DNA from: Larix kaempferi
Taxonomy: Eukaryota > Streptophyta > Pinopsida > Pinales > Pinaceae
Assembly: GCA_027924585.1 (NCBI GenBank)
Contig: BSBM01000321.1
Span: forward strand, 365,001 to 429,000
Length of the DNA stretch: 64,000 nt
Reading direction: 5' to 3'
Part shown: one piece after another, positions 12,801 through 23,866 of the stretch
Layout: every line of letters begins with the position of its first letter
Position numbering within the stretch: the first letter of the stretch is position 1
The notes under the pieces: generated by a model
What the model was told of the DNA's origin: nothing
The model's input: only the letters and a program-made list of their open reading frames with translations
The model's database searches: none
Translations under genes and position numbers: made by a program

Positions 12801-13150
12801 GCTTCATCAACACTAGTAGGATTCAACAACAACAAAGTATGGCGTAGATAATGATGAAGAGCACCAATGTACTTGAAAAGAGTGTCAGGAGAATCTAAAG
12901 CAATATTCAATTCTAAATCTTTTTTTCTAAATTCTTCAGTAAAACTCTGAACACTCTGACCCTTGCCTTGTCTAAAACTTTGCCAATCCATCATTGCCTT
13001 CTGAACATAACCCAACGGATAAAATTGCTTACGTAAAGCAGAAATAAAAGCAGACCACGATGAGAGAAGATTACCCATTTGTTTGCTACCTTGCTGAAGC
13101 TTGCTTTCCCACCATACAAGTGCAGTGCCTGTCAGCCGAAGTGAAGCCAA
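9830..13150 (-). pseudogene. Element A gag C-terminus, protease, reverse transcriptase, RNase H, integrase core
   Basis: An open stretch of 1106 codons on the minus strand. Seen in order: gag retrotransposon domain (LASLRLTGTALVWWE, 1-130); CCHC zinc knuckle C169, C172, H177, C182; retropepsin active site DPG at 268-270 where DTG or DSG is usual; reverse transcriptase about 460-640 with LDLRSGYHQI, MPFGLCNAPATF and YLDD at 611-614; RNase H with D760, E797, D822, D866; integrase zinc-binding HHCC near 943-986 and core aspartates D1012 and D1073. It ends at TAG (9832-9830) just before the third catalytic residue. The first codon continues the upstream gag frame after another TAG, so this is one interrupted polyprotein, not a separate gene. 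Family organisation is typical Ty3/gypsy. Confidence 0.93.
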
Positions 13151-13696
13151 CTAAATATTCACATCTTCTTCTTCGATCTGCTGGACTCGGCAATAGACCT
13201 CAATTTGCCTTATCCAATTGTTTAACTTCTCTGCATTCGCTTCCCCATTGAACATGGGCAAATCAAACTTCACATCGAGCTTCAATAAGGGCTTCTTTTG
13301 AGGCTCTTTGTGAGGGACCTTGGAATGCTGAGAATGAGATGAGGAAGAAGCACTTGAACTTGTGCTTGAAGCTGAAGGTGAAGAGGGAGGCTCAGGAGGC
13401 TCTTCGCCACCTTCCCCTTGGTTAACTGAAGCGTTTCCTTCATCCTTCACTTCTTTGTCTTCCTTCTTTACTTCACTGCCTTTTCTTTCTTTTGCCATGC
13501 GTTCTTCATAGTCTGCAAACAACTTGTCTACCTTGTCGGCCATCATACAGAAGACCTTGTGAAAGTTTGCCTCCATCTCGATGCGGGCATCATTAGCATC
13601 CATCTTCCTCCTTCGGTGTGCACGTCCGATCTCGGAATTGTAAGGCTCTAATGTACCCTCACCAGCTTGCAGTTTAGCCCTCGTGAGCATCCACAC
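13151..13696 (-). pseudogene. Element A gag N-terminal part
   Basis: 181 codons from an ATG at 13696, about 40 bp after the 5' LTR. It begins MWMLTRAKL and has a coiled, charged stretch (RIEMEANFHKVFCMMADKVDKL), an acidic Glu/Ser/Pro-rich linker (residues about 75-125) and the start of the gag domain, KFDLPMFNGEANAEKLNNWIRQIEVYC. It stops at TAG (13153-13151), and the same frame continues into the 1106-codon part with the conserved LASLRLTGTALVWWE. Gag would form the cytoplasmic virus-like particle. Start choice: first ATG downstream of the PBS, with no better candidate. Confidence 0.88.
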
Positions 13697-13717
13697 TCAC
13701 AATCCAACGTCAAATAG

Positions 13718-13733
13718 ACCTGCTCTGATACCA
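13718..13733 (-). promoter_or_regulatory. Element A primer-binding site (initiator tRNA-Met)
   Basis: Minus strand TGGTATCAGAGCAGGT, two bases from the 5' LTR end at 13736. The first 12 bases match the complement of initiator tRNA-Met. Confidence 0.9.
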
Positions 13734-13735
13734 CA

Positions 13736-14090
13736 TGATCCGAAAACAAGATCTTTGCTACTCTATGACGTTAACATGAATTGCATAAAGAGCATGAATG
13801 AAGCTCACAAATCCATAAGAAGAGAACCAAACAGCATAGACAATACACACATAAAGACAACAAGTTGATAACGGAGTTCGTCCAGGATGGACTACGTCTC
13901 CGGGCCTGCTTCTCAATAGGAGGGCCGATCTATAATCTCAGCATAAAGGCAAAATACATGGCAATGATACAATGATACCTTGGCGACAATGGCTAGGAAG
14001 AGAACCGCTGCCCAAAACACAACAAGACTGCTTCCAGCAACTCCGAAGCCTGAAGACGGTGTAAAACGAGTATAAACACTCGTACCTTCC
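13736..14090 (-). repeat. Element A 5' LTR, first piece
   Basis: 355 bp matching 7444-7798 with three substitutions. Element B is inserted at 14090/14091; the LTR resumes at 24598. Confidence 0.95.
14086..14090. repeat. Target site duplication of element B (left copy)
   Basis: CTTCC, repeated at 24593-24597. The intact LTR of element A shows only one CTTCC at the matching place (7794-7798), confirming the duplication. Confidence 0.95.
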
Positions 14091-14816
14091 TGTTGGCTCG
14101 GTTTTGCAACCAAGCTTAGTGCTATGGGCACCTACTAACTAGTAGTAGCAGTTTCAATAGAAATAAAAACAATAAACTAAATAAACAATACTTTTCATGG
14201 ATCTAAGCAAGAATCTAAACAAATAATTTAAATCTTTCAAAAATCAAGAACAAGAAACATAAGAAATAATTTTTTGTATTGAAAAGTGGGGGGCAAGCAA
14301 GTGCTTGCGATATTACCTTCAATGGTGAAGGTTGATGTTGAGCAACTCCCAAGATGAGTAGCTCCAAACTCCAATAGGTCTCTTTCTCCAAGGTTGCTTC
14401 AATGGCTAAAAGTGCTCAGGGGAGATTTTAGCAGCATAAGGATGAGATAATGGAAGGATGTGAAATGAGGAGCCCCTACCACCTTTTTATAGGTTTTGGT
14501 GGTGAGGAATACCATTTGTGGTTTTGTGGAGACCAATGGTATTGACCAACATAGTTTAGGTATTTTTCCCTCCTTTTTCCTTTTTTGAATAAAAATAATA
14601 CTTTAATTCCCTTTTTAATATTTTTGGGAATTTGGACCCTTTTTGAGGGTTTTTTATGATTTTCTTGGAAAAATAATCTTTTTTAATGGAAAAAGGGGTG
14701 TACTAAGGTCTTTTGGTGACCTTTTGTTGGTTTCAGAGGCTCAGATGGTGGAGAAGTGGACAAATGGGTCATGTGAGTAAGGGAATGAGCTAGTGAGCAC
14801 TTTTTAGGTGTTAACA
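14091..14816 (-). repeat. Element B 3' LTR
   Basis: Starts TGTTGGCTCGG, ends GGTGTTAACA on the + strand; 726 bp. A minus-strand TATA box, CTATAAAAAGG, lies near 14482-14492. Confidence 0.95.
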
Positions 14817-14830
14817 GATTGCCCCCTGAT
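14817..14830 (-). promoter_or_regulatory. Element B polypurine tract
   Basis: Minus strand CATCAGGGGGCAATC lies directly against the 3' LTR, the expected position for plus-strand priming. Confidence 0.75.
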
Positions 14831-17061
14831 GTGTGAGGGCAGGAGCTCATCGTATGGCCGATAGACATCATAGTTCTTTTGTCCTTTTTCTGGGTTTTAG
14901 GGGAGAGAAGAGACCGGTTGGAGACTGGAGCCACGGCCCTTGGAAGCTGCAAAAACAAAAAATATTACATTGCCTCAATATGAATGAGGTATAATCTCTG
15001 ATAAAGGACGAGGCGGGCATTCCCATGCTCGTATCAAGACATATACAAAACAATTAGTCCCAAGAAGGGGGATCTAATACGTAAAGAAATATACTGGTAC
15101 ATCATAATGGTCCAGAGGGGACATGATTGTGGGATATACTCATGATCATGGCTGATCTCAATAACTGATACACTGGAATAACTGTTGAACTGCTGAAACT
15201 GAAGGTGTCCAACATCTGTATGGACTCAATGACTGTGAGCCATCTCTAGGCAGTATTGTAACTGTATACTCAAGGGAGTATGGAACCTGGGTAAATCTGA
15301 ATACTGTCGCCATGCGCAGCCCGGATATCTATAGAAAAAGTGTAACTGGTGTTATCCATAGGAAGACTCTCAAATGTGGAGGAGTCAGGAGGTATCCGGG
15401 GTCTTCGACTAATAACTGAACGGACTAATACCCTGTGCGAGTCTCAACGATGCGATCAAGGTGTTGAAGTCGAGCATGTGAGAAACAACCATTGGGAGAG
15501 GCACTGAGGATTCCTCTCGAAATGATTCGTAGGCACTCATCATAAATGGTAATGAGTCCAAGACACAGGGGCCTCTAGGTCTATCCTCTGGAATCAATGT
15601 GGTTGTCGTCGACAGAGGGAGACCAACAACTAACAAGGCAATGATGTTTCCTTGCTGGGAGCGCGAGGTGTAAACTGAAGTGATGTAGTACTGCTGGTAG
15701 GACTGACATACTTGTGGGGATGGGAAATAACTGGGTCAAAAATGGGTAGACTCAAACTTCCTTTGTTCAGAGCAAGATGACGTGGTTGACCTGGCAGCGT
15801 AGGGAACTGACTTGTAGGTGTGGGGATCATCTTTTAGGGACTGAAGGGTATGTACTGACTCTGGGGGGGTGAAGCTGATGGTAGCTGTCGAGGGAGTTTC
15901 CGGGTGACATACTGCAGAATACTCTGAACAAAGGCGACCAGAATGGGGAAGCTGCTATGTGAGGAGATATGATCTGTCGTGGCGCCAAGAGGCACCCTTC
16001 TTCCTTCTTCGTAGTTTTAATGAGCTCCAAGAAGGGATAAAAGTGTGCTCTGAAATGGTACTGTCTTGTGGATTTTGTGAGCCCAGGACGGCGCATGCTC
16101 ATGGTTGCTATCATGTTTAGAGAGTCTGAAAGCGGTAAGTGGACTCTATTGGTGTTCTTTTTCGTGGTTTAGTCTCCAAGGCCCAAAAAAGCATAAAATG
16201 ATGCGGATGGAGAACTCTTCTAGCCGATGTGACTAGAGTATACCTTTTTCGTAATTAGTCTACGAGGTCCGGAAAAGGGGTAAACTTATACCAGGTAGAC
16301 GCCCTTTCAGATACGTTTAGCGAGCATGAAAGGAAGCAAGATTGCTCGGCGATCTTTTCATTGTTTTAGGAGTCAGAAAAGAGCTTAACAGAAACTCCCT
16401 AAGTGCCTTTTTCGTAAAAAGGGGTTGCTCGGCCCGAAAAAGGGATAAAATTATACCGAACAAAAAATGGATTGATGAGGGCGAGAAAAGGTCTCAAGCA
16501 TCGTCATTAGTGCGGAAAACTGGATCCGGTGACATAAGGATTGTCGGAAACGGAGAACGGCCGATGTGGCACGCAAGCCGAGGTGACGAGGGGGCGTGGA
16601 AAAAATGCCCGGGAAATCGAAAGGTGAGAGCGAGAAATGATCTCAAGCATCATCACGAGCGTGGAAAACTGAATCCGGCGATATAAGGCACGTCAAAAAC
16701 GGGCTATGACCGATGTGGCACGTAAACCGAGGTGACAAGGTGTCGGGACACAATGTTGATATTGGTCCTGGTGAGAGCGAGAAATGATCTCAAGCATCAT
16801 CACGGGCACGGAAATATGAATCCGGCGGTGCACATGGTGCGAAAAACGGAGGTCATAAGGACTCCAGAATGGTGAAAGGAAATAACTAAGTTAAAAAATG
16901 GTTGTAAATAAAGGTGAGCCCACCAAGCCAAGGATGTAATGGTGGGGAGAAATGATTACCCATGGGGGAAAAATACTAGGTGTATCAAATCAACTGAAAT
17001 ATACAAGTGACACGTGACCTCAAAAATGGTTGAGATCACGAATATGAAAAAGTGAGCAGGG
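14831..17061. other. Element B 3' non-coding region
   Basis: About 2.2 kb between the end of the coding frame and the polypurine tract. No pol motif could be found on either strand; open frames here are short and unlike known domains. It includes related phrases with TTTTTCGT near 16155, 16245 and 16407, and the roughly 148-bp repeats at 16481-16920. It occupies the place where RT, RNase H and integrase would be expected. Confidence 0.65.
16481..16920. repeat. About 148-bp tandem repeat, three copies
   Basis: GCGAGAAA.G.TCTCAAGCATC begins at 16481, 16630 and 16777 (spacings 149 and 147). Each copy continues with a GAAAACTG.ATCCGG block (GAAATATGAATCCGG in the third). A GCCGATGTGGCACG-like block follows in the first two. 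The third copy is less complete. Confidence 0.75.
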
Positions 17062-20000
17062 TTAATGGTCTGCCCCCATGCTATGTGCATGGGGTTTGTG
17101 ATTGTGGATCACATATGTGTTGGTTTGAACGATGGGCTCAATGAGGTGTTGAGATAGAGATGATGGGGAAGGTTCAAAATGATTGATCATGCCCCCTATC
17201 CTGGGGTCGAGGTAATCTATTATGCCCCCTAACTCAGAGGTGTCAATGTGGTGCAGATGTTGTCTCATAGAGAGATCAATAGGGCATTGAGCAACTGCTG
17301 GCGGGGTGTTATACCATGAGGCTGTGGGTCGTGGTGGCATACTGAAGTGATGATATGATGATGGGGGATTCCCTTTGTGGGGTGGATGCCCCCAGTATCT
17401 CCGACGAGGATCACGGTGATGATGAGTAGGCAAGGTTTTGGGCATGCCCCCATGTTGTGGACATGTGGTTTCCTGGTTGATTTGAAAGGGTTCAACCTGT
17501 GTGTCAAAGGGATCAATGGAAGGGGCCGACCGGACAGAGGGGTATCCAGTGGAGATCATATAAATGGCGGGGTCAAGGCCAGGCATTTCGGTATCTGACC
17601 AAGTAAAGACATCAGTGAATTCTTGGAACAGTTGTTGGTATTCTCCGATCTCATGCTCACTGTGGGAGGTTCCTAATGTGATGGTATGAAGGGCACCAAG
17701 TGGGTCAGAGATGTCAATGTGGATGACGGGAGAAATATCGGCCATGGGATCCGTTAACCAGTCGATTTTAGTAGGAAGGAAATCCTTGGACTCAACCGCG
17801 GATTGGGTAGCGGTGGTGGATGAAGTCTCTTCCAGGAGGAAGTATGGACGATGGTGCATGTCTTCCCCGGGATAATCAAAGGTAGTAGGAGTCTCGAGAA
17901 CCTCTTCATCATTGCGGGACCTTTGAGTGGTCAAATCGAGTGATGAGGTAGTGGTAGTCGAAGAGATCATATAGATGGTGTTAATCTCTCCGGATGAGGA
18001 TGATGCGGGAGGGTAGATCTCCTCGATAGTAGAGGGTGCCGTCTCTAGGTCCAAATTGTTCATCTCGTAGAGAGCTGCTCTGTAGTCTGGGATGTCAGGA
18101 CAGTTATGCGAGTAGTGGCCATAAATACCGCATATCGCACATGGGTGGTTGGTACGCAGTGATTTATCACGAGGCATAGGGTTTGGATCTAGCTTGACCA
18201 CCGGGATGTTGGGGTCGTCGTCCAACATTTGCATGTGTTCCTGCAATGCAGGTAACTGTGGGCACTGATGGGTTGGATGGCCTAACTCATCACACAGCGA
18301 GCATTTTGGAGGAGCACGAAATATGGGGGGAGGTTTAACTGCCTTGGGTGGGGGAACCGCAGTGTATGGTTGTGGGCCTCTGCCCCCAGTGGGCCTGACG
18401 AATGGAGGGGGATTCGTCGACGACGAAGGAGTCGTGATACCGGGAGGAGGTTTCGTTGACGACGAAGGGATTGCAACACCAAGAGGAGGCTGATTTGTGG
18501 TAACAATAGGTTGTACCAGTTGGAGGATGACGTCGGGTGTGGGTGGTCGAACGGGAGGCGGAATATACCACACGGGTAATCCCAATGTTAGCCCGGGTAG
18601 GCTAAGGGTAGCCATAACCGGGGCGCTTACTACACCCGAAGGAGGAAATAGGAAGGGGATGGTGTGGATGGGTGTAACACCAGTGTGACTGGGGATCAAT
18701 GGTGGTTGACCACCGGACGTTTGCGTATTCTGCGAAAGAGTACAGAGGTTTGCGACTTGGGTCTCCGGTGACGGTGGTGGAATGGCTTGAAATGTAGAGG
18801 TCATTGGTGTATCGGAATAAAGTCCGGGTGCCACGGAAGACACAAAGGAGGTAACTGCACTAGAAGCGGGTTGTTCAATCATGGGAAGAACATTCTCGGG
18901 TGCTGCAGGGGCGTTGGGATCATAGTAGGTGAGTTGGTCAATTTTGACCACGCGTCCCTCGTGGGGGAACATCATGGTGCGGAAGACGGAGGAGGCGACC
19001 GCTTTCATGGCGTACATGTAACTGCGGCCAAGTAAAAGGTTATAGTCGAGCTGGGCATTAATGACCTCTATGTCGATGAGCACAGTTTTCCCACCTAACT
19101 GGACGGGTACCTTGGGTAATAAACCTTGAGGTTGAGCTGACCTGCCGTCGTAGGCTCGCAATGCAGTGGTGGATTGCTGGAGAGCAGGGGATCCCAACTT
19201 TTGCCAAACAAAAGTGGACATGACGCATGTGGAGGCACCCTCGTCAATGATACATCGATGGATGACAAGATTCCGAATGGAAACGGAAACTTGGACTGCT
19301 ATGGTAGAAGGCAGCCGTGGTTCAGATTGGTCTAAATCAAAGGTCATCAAGTTCGAATCATTTGGGTCAATCGCCCCAATGGCGGAAAGTAAAGTCTTGC
19401 GCTGAGTAGGACAGGTTTTTAAGACTTCTAACGCAGACATGGCTGCGGGAGATTGGGCTAAGTCATCGACAATGTTGTAATTGGACGCAGCCCGTGCATT
19501 GGGGTTGTTGTTGATTCGGCGAAGGGGGAAGCGAGGTGCTTTAGAAGCACCATCGAGTGGAACCTGAGGTATACGCAATGTCTGATCAGTGGGATTAGCA
19601 TTAGTATCCTTTTCAGCGGGGGGGGCTTCAGAAATCGGTCCGTATTGATTCCGACGGGTTTGGATATTGACGTCAGCGGTGGACATCATCAATAAGTGGT
19701 GGTTGCCTGAATCAAACATGGGTTGATCAGGAGCTGTGTAAGTTATTTGTTGTGGTTGCACGTTGCCCTGTTGGGGGGCTAACGGCTGAGTGTTTACCAC
19801 TCCCTGTGTTGGAAAAGGGTTTTGTAATACCAAAGGTTGTTGTGGGGGTGGTGGGGGGTTGGGTGGTGGCTGAGGAGCCGCCTGCCCTTGACGATGGGCG
19901 TCATTTGTCCATAGTTGTCGAGCTCGCTCCAGATGTGGGCAAGCGTGGGTATAGTGGCCATAGACACCGCAAATGGAACAAGGATGGTTTGTTCGTAAAT

Positions 20001-20919
20001 TAGCATTTTTGGGTTGCTTAGGTGGCCGATCAGGATTCTGATGAGCGGGCGCCGCGTTATTGTCTTGCGGAGGATGGGTAGGTTGTGGAGCTTGGTTACG
20101 GTTTTGATTGTTTCCACGGTTGCGTCCTTTTCCGCGGTTGGGTTGTCCACCCTGGTTGCGTTGGTTATTTTTGTACTGGGGCTGATGTTGTTGTGCGTAC
20201 ACATGCCCTTGAGCATTAGGGGGATTTTGAGGAGCCGCAGGTGCGGGAGCAGGTTGCGGTGGATAGTATGCAGGTGGAGCTGGAGGTGGTCCAGTTGTCT
20301 GCTGGGGTTGTTGGTACCCCTGAGCTGGTGGAGGTGTGAGGTTAGCCGGTGCAACCGGTTGTGGGTAATGCATGGGCTGTTGTTGGAACTGCATGGGGTT
20401 TTGTATCGTAGGGTGAGCATAGTATGTAGGGGGTACATATGCTGATGGCGCTTGGCCATAACAATGTTGTGGACAAGAGGGTCCATGAACGTGATGGGTC
20501 TGGTTTGTTGGAGCATAAGAAGTTGTCGCCCCGGAACTAGATGTAGCCTTAGAAAGGTCTGGGGCGGGCATGGTGCTCACCATACTGAAAGGTTTTGCTT
20601 GCGGTGTAATTTGGCCAATAATGCCATCAGCGGCATGTGATGCCCCCGGTGTGTCACCGCGTGCAGAGTCACCTCGTGGGGCGTCAGGTATGATCGTGTA
20701 TAGGTAACCTGACTGGGCATAGATAAGATCAAACTGTTGGGCCTTAAGGATGGCCTCCTCCTCAGACTGGGGTCTTTCGGATGCTACATCCTTCGCAATG
20801 AGAGGAAGGAGGGATTTAAGGAACCAGTCTAAAAAGATTCGGTCGTCCAATTTGATCTTGCATAGGCTTCGGCGCCGACGCCAATCATGAATATGGTCAG
20901 TGATATGCGTGGCCGTGTT
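17062..20919 (-). pseudogene. Element B gag C-terminal part and protease (polyprotein, pol truncated)
   Basis: A long minus-strand frame in phase with the gag part upstream, after a TAG at 20922-20920. Numbering from the TTG at 20850: gag end 1-60; a Pro/Gln-rich low-complexity stretch about 100-280; CCHC knuckles at 291-304, 850-863 and 904-917; a retropepsin-like domain about 515-640 with IIDEGAS (D536, DEG rather than DTG); and near 1040-1097 the YQQLFQEFTDVFTWS..MPGLDPAI block that precedes RT in plant Ty3 elements. There the similarity stops and about 165 residues of unrelated His/Pro-rich sequence follow to the stop at 17062. Reverse transcriptase, RNase H and integrase are absent. The first and third knuckles lie in near-copies (both preceded by LRTNHPC), indicating internal duplication. 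Confidence 0.85.
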
Positions 20920-21771
20920 CTATCTGCAAGACAGTAGGATCTCGACGCCCGCATCGTAGCGGACAGGTAGCTGGAAGAATTGTAGAAAGGTCGAGGCAAG
21001 GGAGGTAAATGTGGAATGCGTCCCATGGGGTTGCTCAATATACCATTTGGCTGCGGAGCCAGTGAAGGTGCGTTGTAAAAGCCGTAGGCGGATTGAGTCA
21101 TCCACTATGGAGTTTGAGGAACACCATAAATGGAAGGACATGATGTGATTTTGGGGGTCTTCTCCAGCCTTACCCTCGAACTTAGGGATGTCAGAGGGAA
21201 GCTTAGTGGGCATATGGGGCCAAGCAGGATCATGCCTGATGGGGTCATTTGTGAGCCTAGCTAAATCTGGCAGGTTGAGACTTGCCATGTATGGTAGACT
21301 AGCGGATGTGGTGACCGGAACCGGCACTTGCCTAGCCATGGTGGTATGGTGTAGGGGTCCAGTAGTGCCTATATGTATGCTAGGTATGGAGGGTATGTGC
21401 CCTCCAAAAGGTGTGGCCTGATATGGGTTAGCGCTCCCAAGTGCAACTTGGGTTATACTTGGGTTAGGAATCGCACTAGGGATTCCTGGTATAGCACTGC
21501 CAAGTGCAACATGAGTTGCACTTGGGTTAGGAATCGCACTAGGGATTCCTGGGATAGGGTTTGTGGAACCCGAAGGGGGTATGACCCCCATGTTGGGTAT
21601 GCCCATGACAGGTGGTGGTCCTGTGCTAGGCATTCCTGAATGTGGAGTGGTACCCATATTGGGCATTCCCAAGGGGGTGGCTGTTGCCATGGATGGTACT
21701 ACCGCAGAAGGGTTTGCGGATGTCTGACCTATGGTTAATGTAAATTGTGGATCATCTGGTGTTCCAGACAT
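20920..21771 (-). pseudogene. Element B gag N-terminal part
   Basis: Minus-strand frame with its first ATG at 21771 (MSGTPDDPQF). The open frame extends upstream without an ATG to about 22000, so a non-AUG or spliced start is possible. It has a Pro/Gly/Met/Ile-rich N-terminal region containing near-identical repeats (AIPGIPSAIPNPS, 21440-21560), then the gag core IPKFEGKAGEDPQNHIMSFHLWCSSNS, RLLQRTFTGSAAKWYIEQP and FFQLPVRYDAGVEILLSC. It ends at TAG 20922-20920, but downstream codons in the same frame (THITDHIHDWRRRRSL) plainly continue the gag domain, so one nonsense change interrupts an otherwise open protein. Confidence 0.82.
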
Positions 21772-23337
21772 AACTGTGGTTGGTGGTAACTCGGTGGGGT
21801 TTTCGGATTCTACCTCCAAATCAAAGGTGAAGTGGGGTATGTCAGAATCGGATGACCGTCTAATTGATTGACGATGTGTCGAATCAAGGGATAGTGCTCT
21901 GCGTCCGTGACGTGGAGAGCCAAGTGGACTAAACTCTGGGAGTTCGCCCTGTAGACGACGAGAACGTATAGAATTCTCAATGGTGAGAATATGTTTTATA
22001 TATATTTTTTTTTATGTAAAAAATTGTTTTAAGTATCAGGTGGTGATATATATGTAAAAGACTCAAAACCCTAATGCAACCAAGGGTGCAAGAAGGGGAG
22101 TGAAAAAATAAGGCTCACAGGCCAAAAAAATCAATCCTCAAAAAATGCACTTATCCCAGCAGCTGTGCTACAATAAGTGGAGGAATGCAACAACCGGTCA
22201 GAATACCAACATGCAAGCGGCTCCTAGAAAAAATAGGTGTAACTAGACTCAAAAGGTGGTAAAGATCATGCAAACACCTAATCTAAAAGTATTGTGACTC
22301 AAACAGACGATATCCTCTGCAAGGTGATGAAATCCAAGTCAGACAATATGAATGTAGAGACAACGGCTAGATATCCCCCTACCGGGAGGGACACCGGGTA
22401 ATCAATCCTAAAAAGACAGGCTACTAGGATACTCCGTTCATGACGCGTCGAGAAAAGGTAAATCTGCCGTTTGGTCCTTTGATCGCAATATCCCTATACA
22501 GGGATATCCCGAGAACTGCGAATGGTAGCCCTTCGGTTACTGAATGGGTTTCGGTATCCCACTCAGGCTTCCGGAACCATCCTCGCGACTTCAACCCTCC
22601 TAGGGGAGAGGCCTTCCCACAAACCGGTTGTGACCGCGCCAAAAAGTACTAAGAGATTTTAGCTCCCTAATTGGACAACTTCTATGTCTCAGATGTATGA
22701 ACTGAGGGGTGTTATTGGAACACCTATCCCCCCAATACTACCTAGCTACAAGAATTCTTTTCGTGTTCCCCAAGTGGGGTTAAGGGTGTGTTCAAATTAG
22801 GGTATTTTTTAAGTCTTAGTTCAATTAAGTGATCGTGTGAGTGCACGTGAGGTGTTGTAAACTGAACTTGAAAAAATTAAATGCTTTAAGGGAAATTTTC
22901 AAAAAATAAAGGACTTTTCGAAAATACAAAGCAATACTTAAGACTTTTTTTCACTAAAAGGAATTAATGTGCTTTTCAAAAAATAACTCAAAAAAATAAA
23001 GGATTTCTTGGATTTATGAAAGCAAATAATAAACTCCTTTTTTTTAAAAGAAATAAATGGATTTCTTCGTTTCAATAAAAAATTGCTAAGGGCAAGATTC
23101 TAAAGAAGTAAACAAGAAAAAATTTGAATCTAGATAAAGAATGCAAAATGAGTCTTTCTTTCACTTTCTTGAAAATTTTTAAAAAGATTTCTAGGTATGC
23201 ACTTTTAAATAGTAAAAAAAAAAATTTTAAATCTGTAAACTATGCAGAATTTAGTACTGTAAAAAATGTGCTATGGGCAGAAAGTACAGTAAAAAATATT
23301 TTTCAAAATCGGGATGGCCGAATGAAAAAATTCAGCC
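21772..23337. other. Element B 5' leader
   Basis: Minus-strand leader between the 33-bp array and gag. It contains A/T-rich tracts (22860-23240) and a GC-richer part (22400-22660). Apart from the frame running into gag, no protein family was recognised. Confidence 0.5.
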
Positions 23338-23667
23338 GCGCGGGTTTTGGACGAACAGCCGCGATGGGCCGCGCGGGTTTTGGCCGAACAGTCGCGATGG
23401 ACCGCGCGGGTTTTGGACGCACAGTCGCGATGGACCGCGCAGGTTTTGGGCGCACAGTCGCGATGGACCGCGCAGGTTTTGGGCGCACAGTCGCGATGGA
23501 CAGCGCGGAAAAAGGCCGCGAAGCCGCGGTGTGCAGCGCGGAAAAACACAGAAAAGTCGCGATGGACCGCGCGACTGTCTGGAAAAAGGCCGCGATGGAC
23601 CGCGCGGAAAAATGCAGAAAAGTCGCGATGGACCGCGCGACTGTCTGGCAAAAAGCCGCGAGGCGGA
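23338..23667. repeat. 33-bp GC-rich tandem array, ten units
   Basis: Units begin GCGC and end TCGCGATGGACC or a close variant, each 33 bp. The first five share GGTTTTGG..GCACAG; the last five carry GGAAAAA or GACTGTCTGG variants, partly alternating. Because 33 is divisible by three, several frames on both strands stay open with an 11-residue period (for example RAGFGRTVAMD), which should not be taken as coding. It lies about 180 bases past the PBS in the leader of element B. Confidence 0.92.
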
Positions 23668-23850
23668 AGCCGTGCACGAAAACCGAGAAACGAACGCGAA
23701 AATTTAAAATTTAGGGCTGTTTTTTGGGGCCAAATCTCAGAACAGCAATGGATCTGCTGTCTAAGATGGCAGATCTATGGATCTAATGGTTAAAAACTCA
23801 TAAAAACTAAGATTTAATGGCAAAGCTAGAGATCTAAAGTTCAAACCAAA

Positions 23851-23862
23851 GCGGAGTCGCCA
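23851..23862 (-). promoter_or_regulatory. Element B primer-binding site
   Basis: Minus strand TGGCGACTCCGC, four bases inside the 5' LTR. It has the TGG start expected for a tRNA 3' CCA end, but it is not the initiator tRNA-Met site used by A and C. A tRNA-Arg-type primer, as in Ogre-like elements, is a guess. Confidence 0.7.
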
Positions 23863-23866
23863 AAAC

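Noticed and set aside
19752-20516. Frames of up to 240 codons on both strands inside 17062-20850
   Set aside because: Shadows of the Pro/Gln-rich gag-protease frame of element B; low-complexity coding DNA keeps other frames open.
23124-23793. Overlapping long open frames on both strands with an 11-residue repeat, looking like a repeat protein
   Set aside because: They are a consequence of the 33-bp tandem array; several frames are open at once and the region is the leader of element B.
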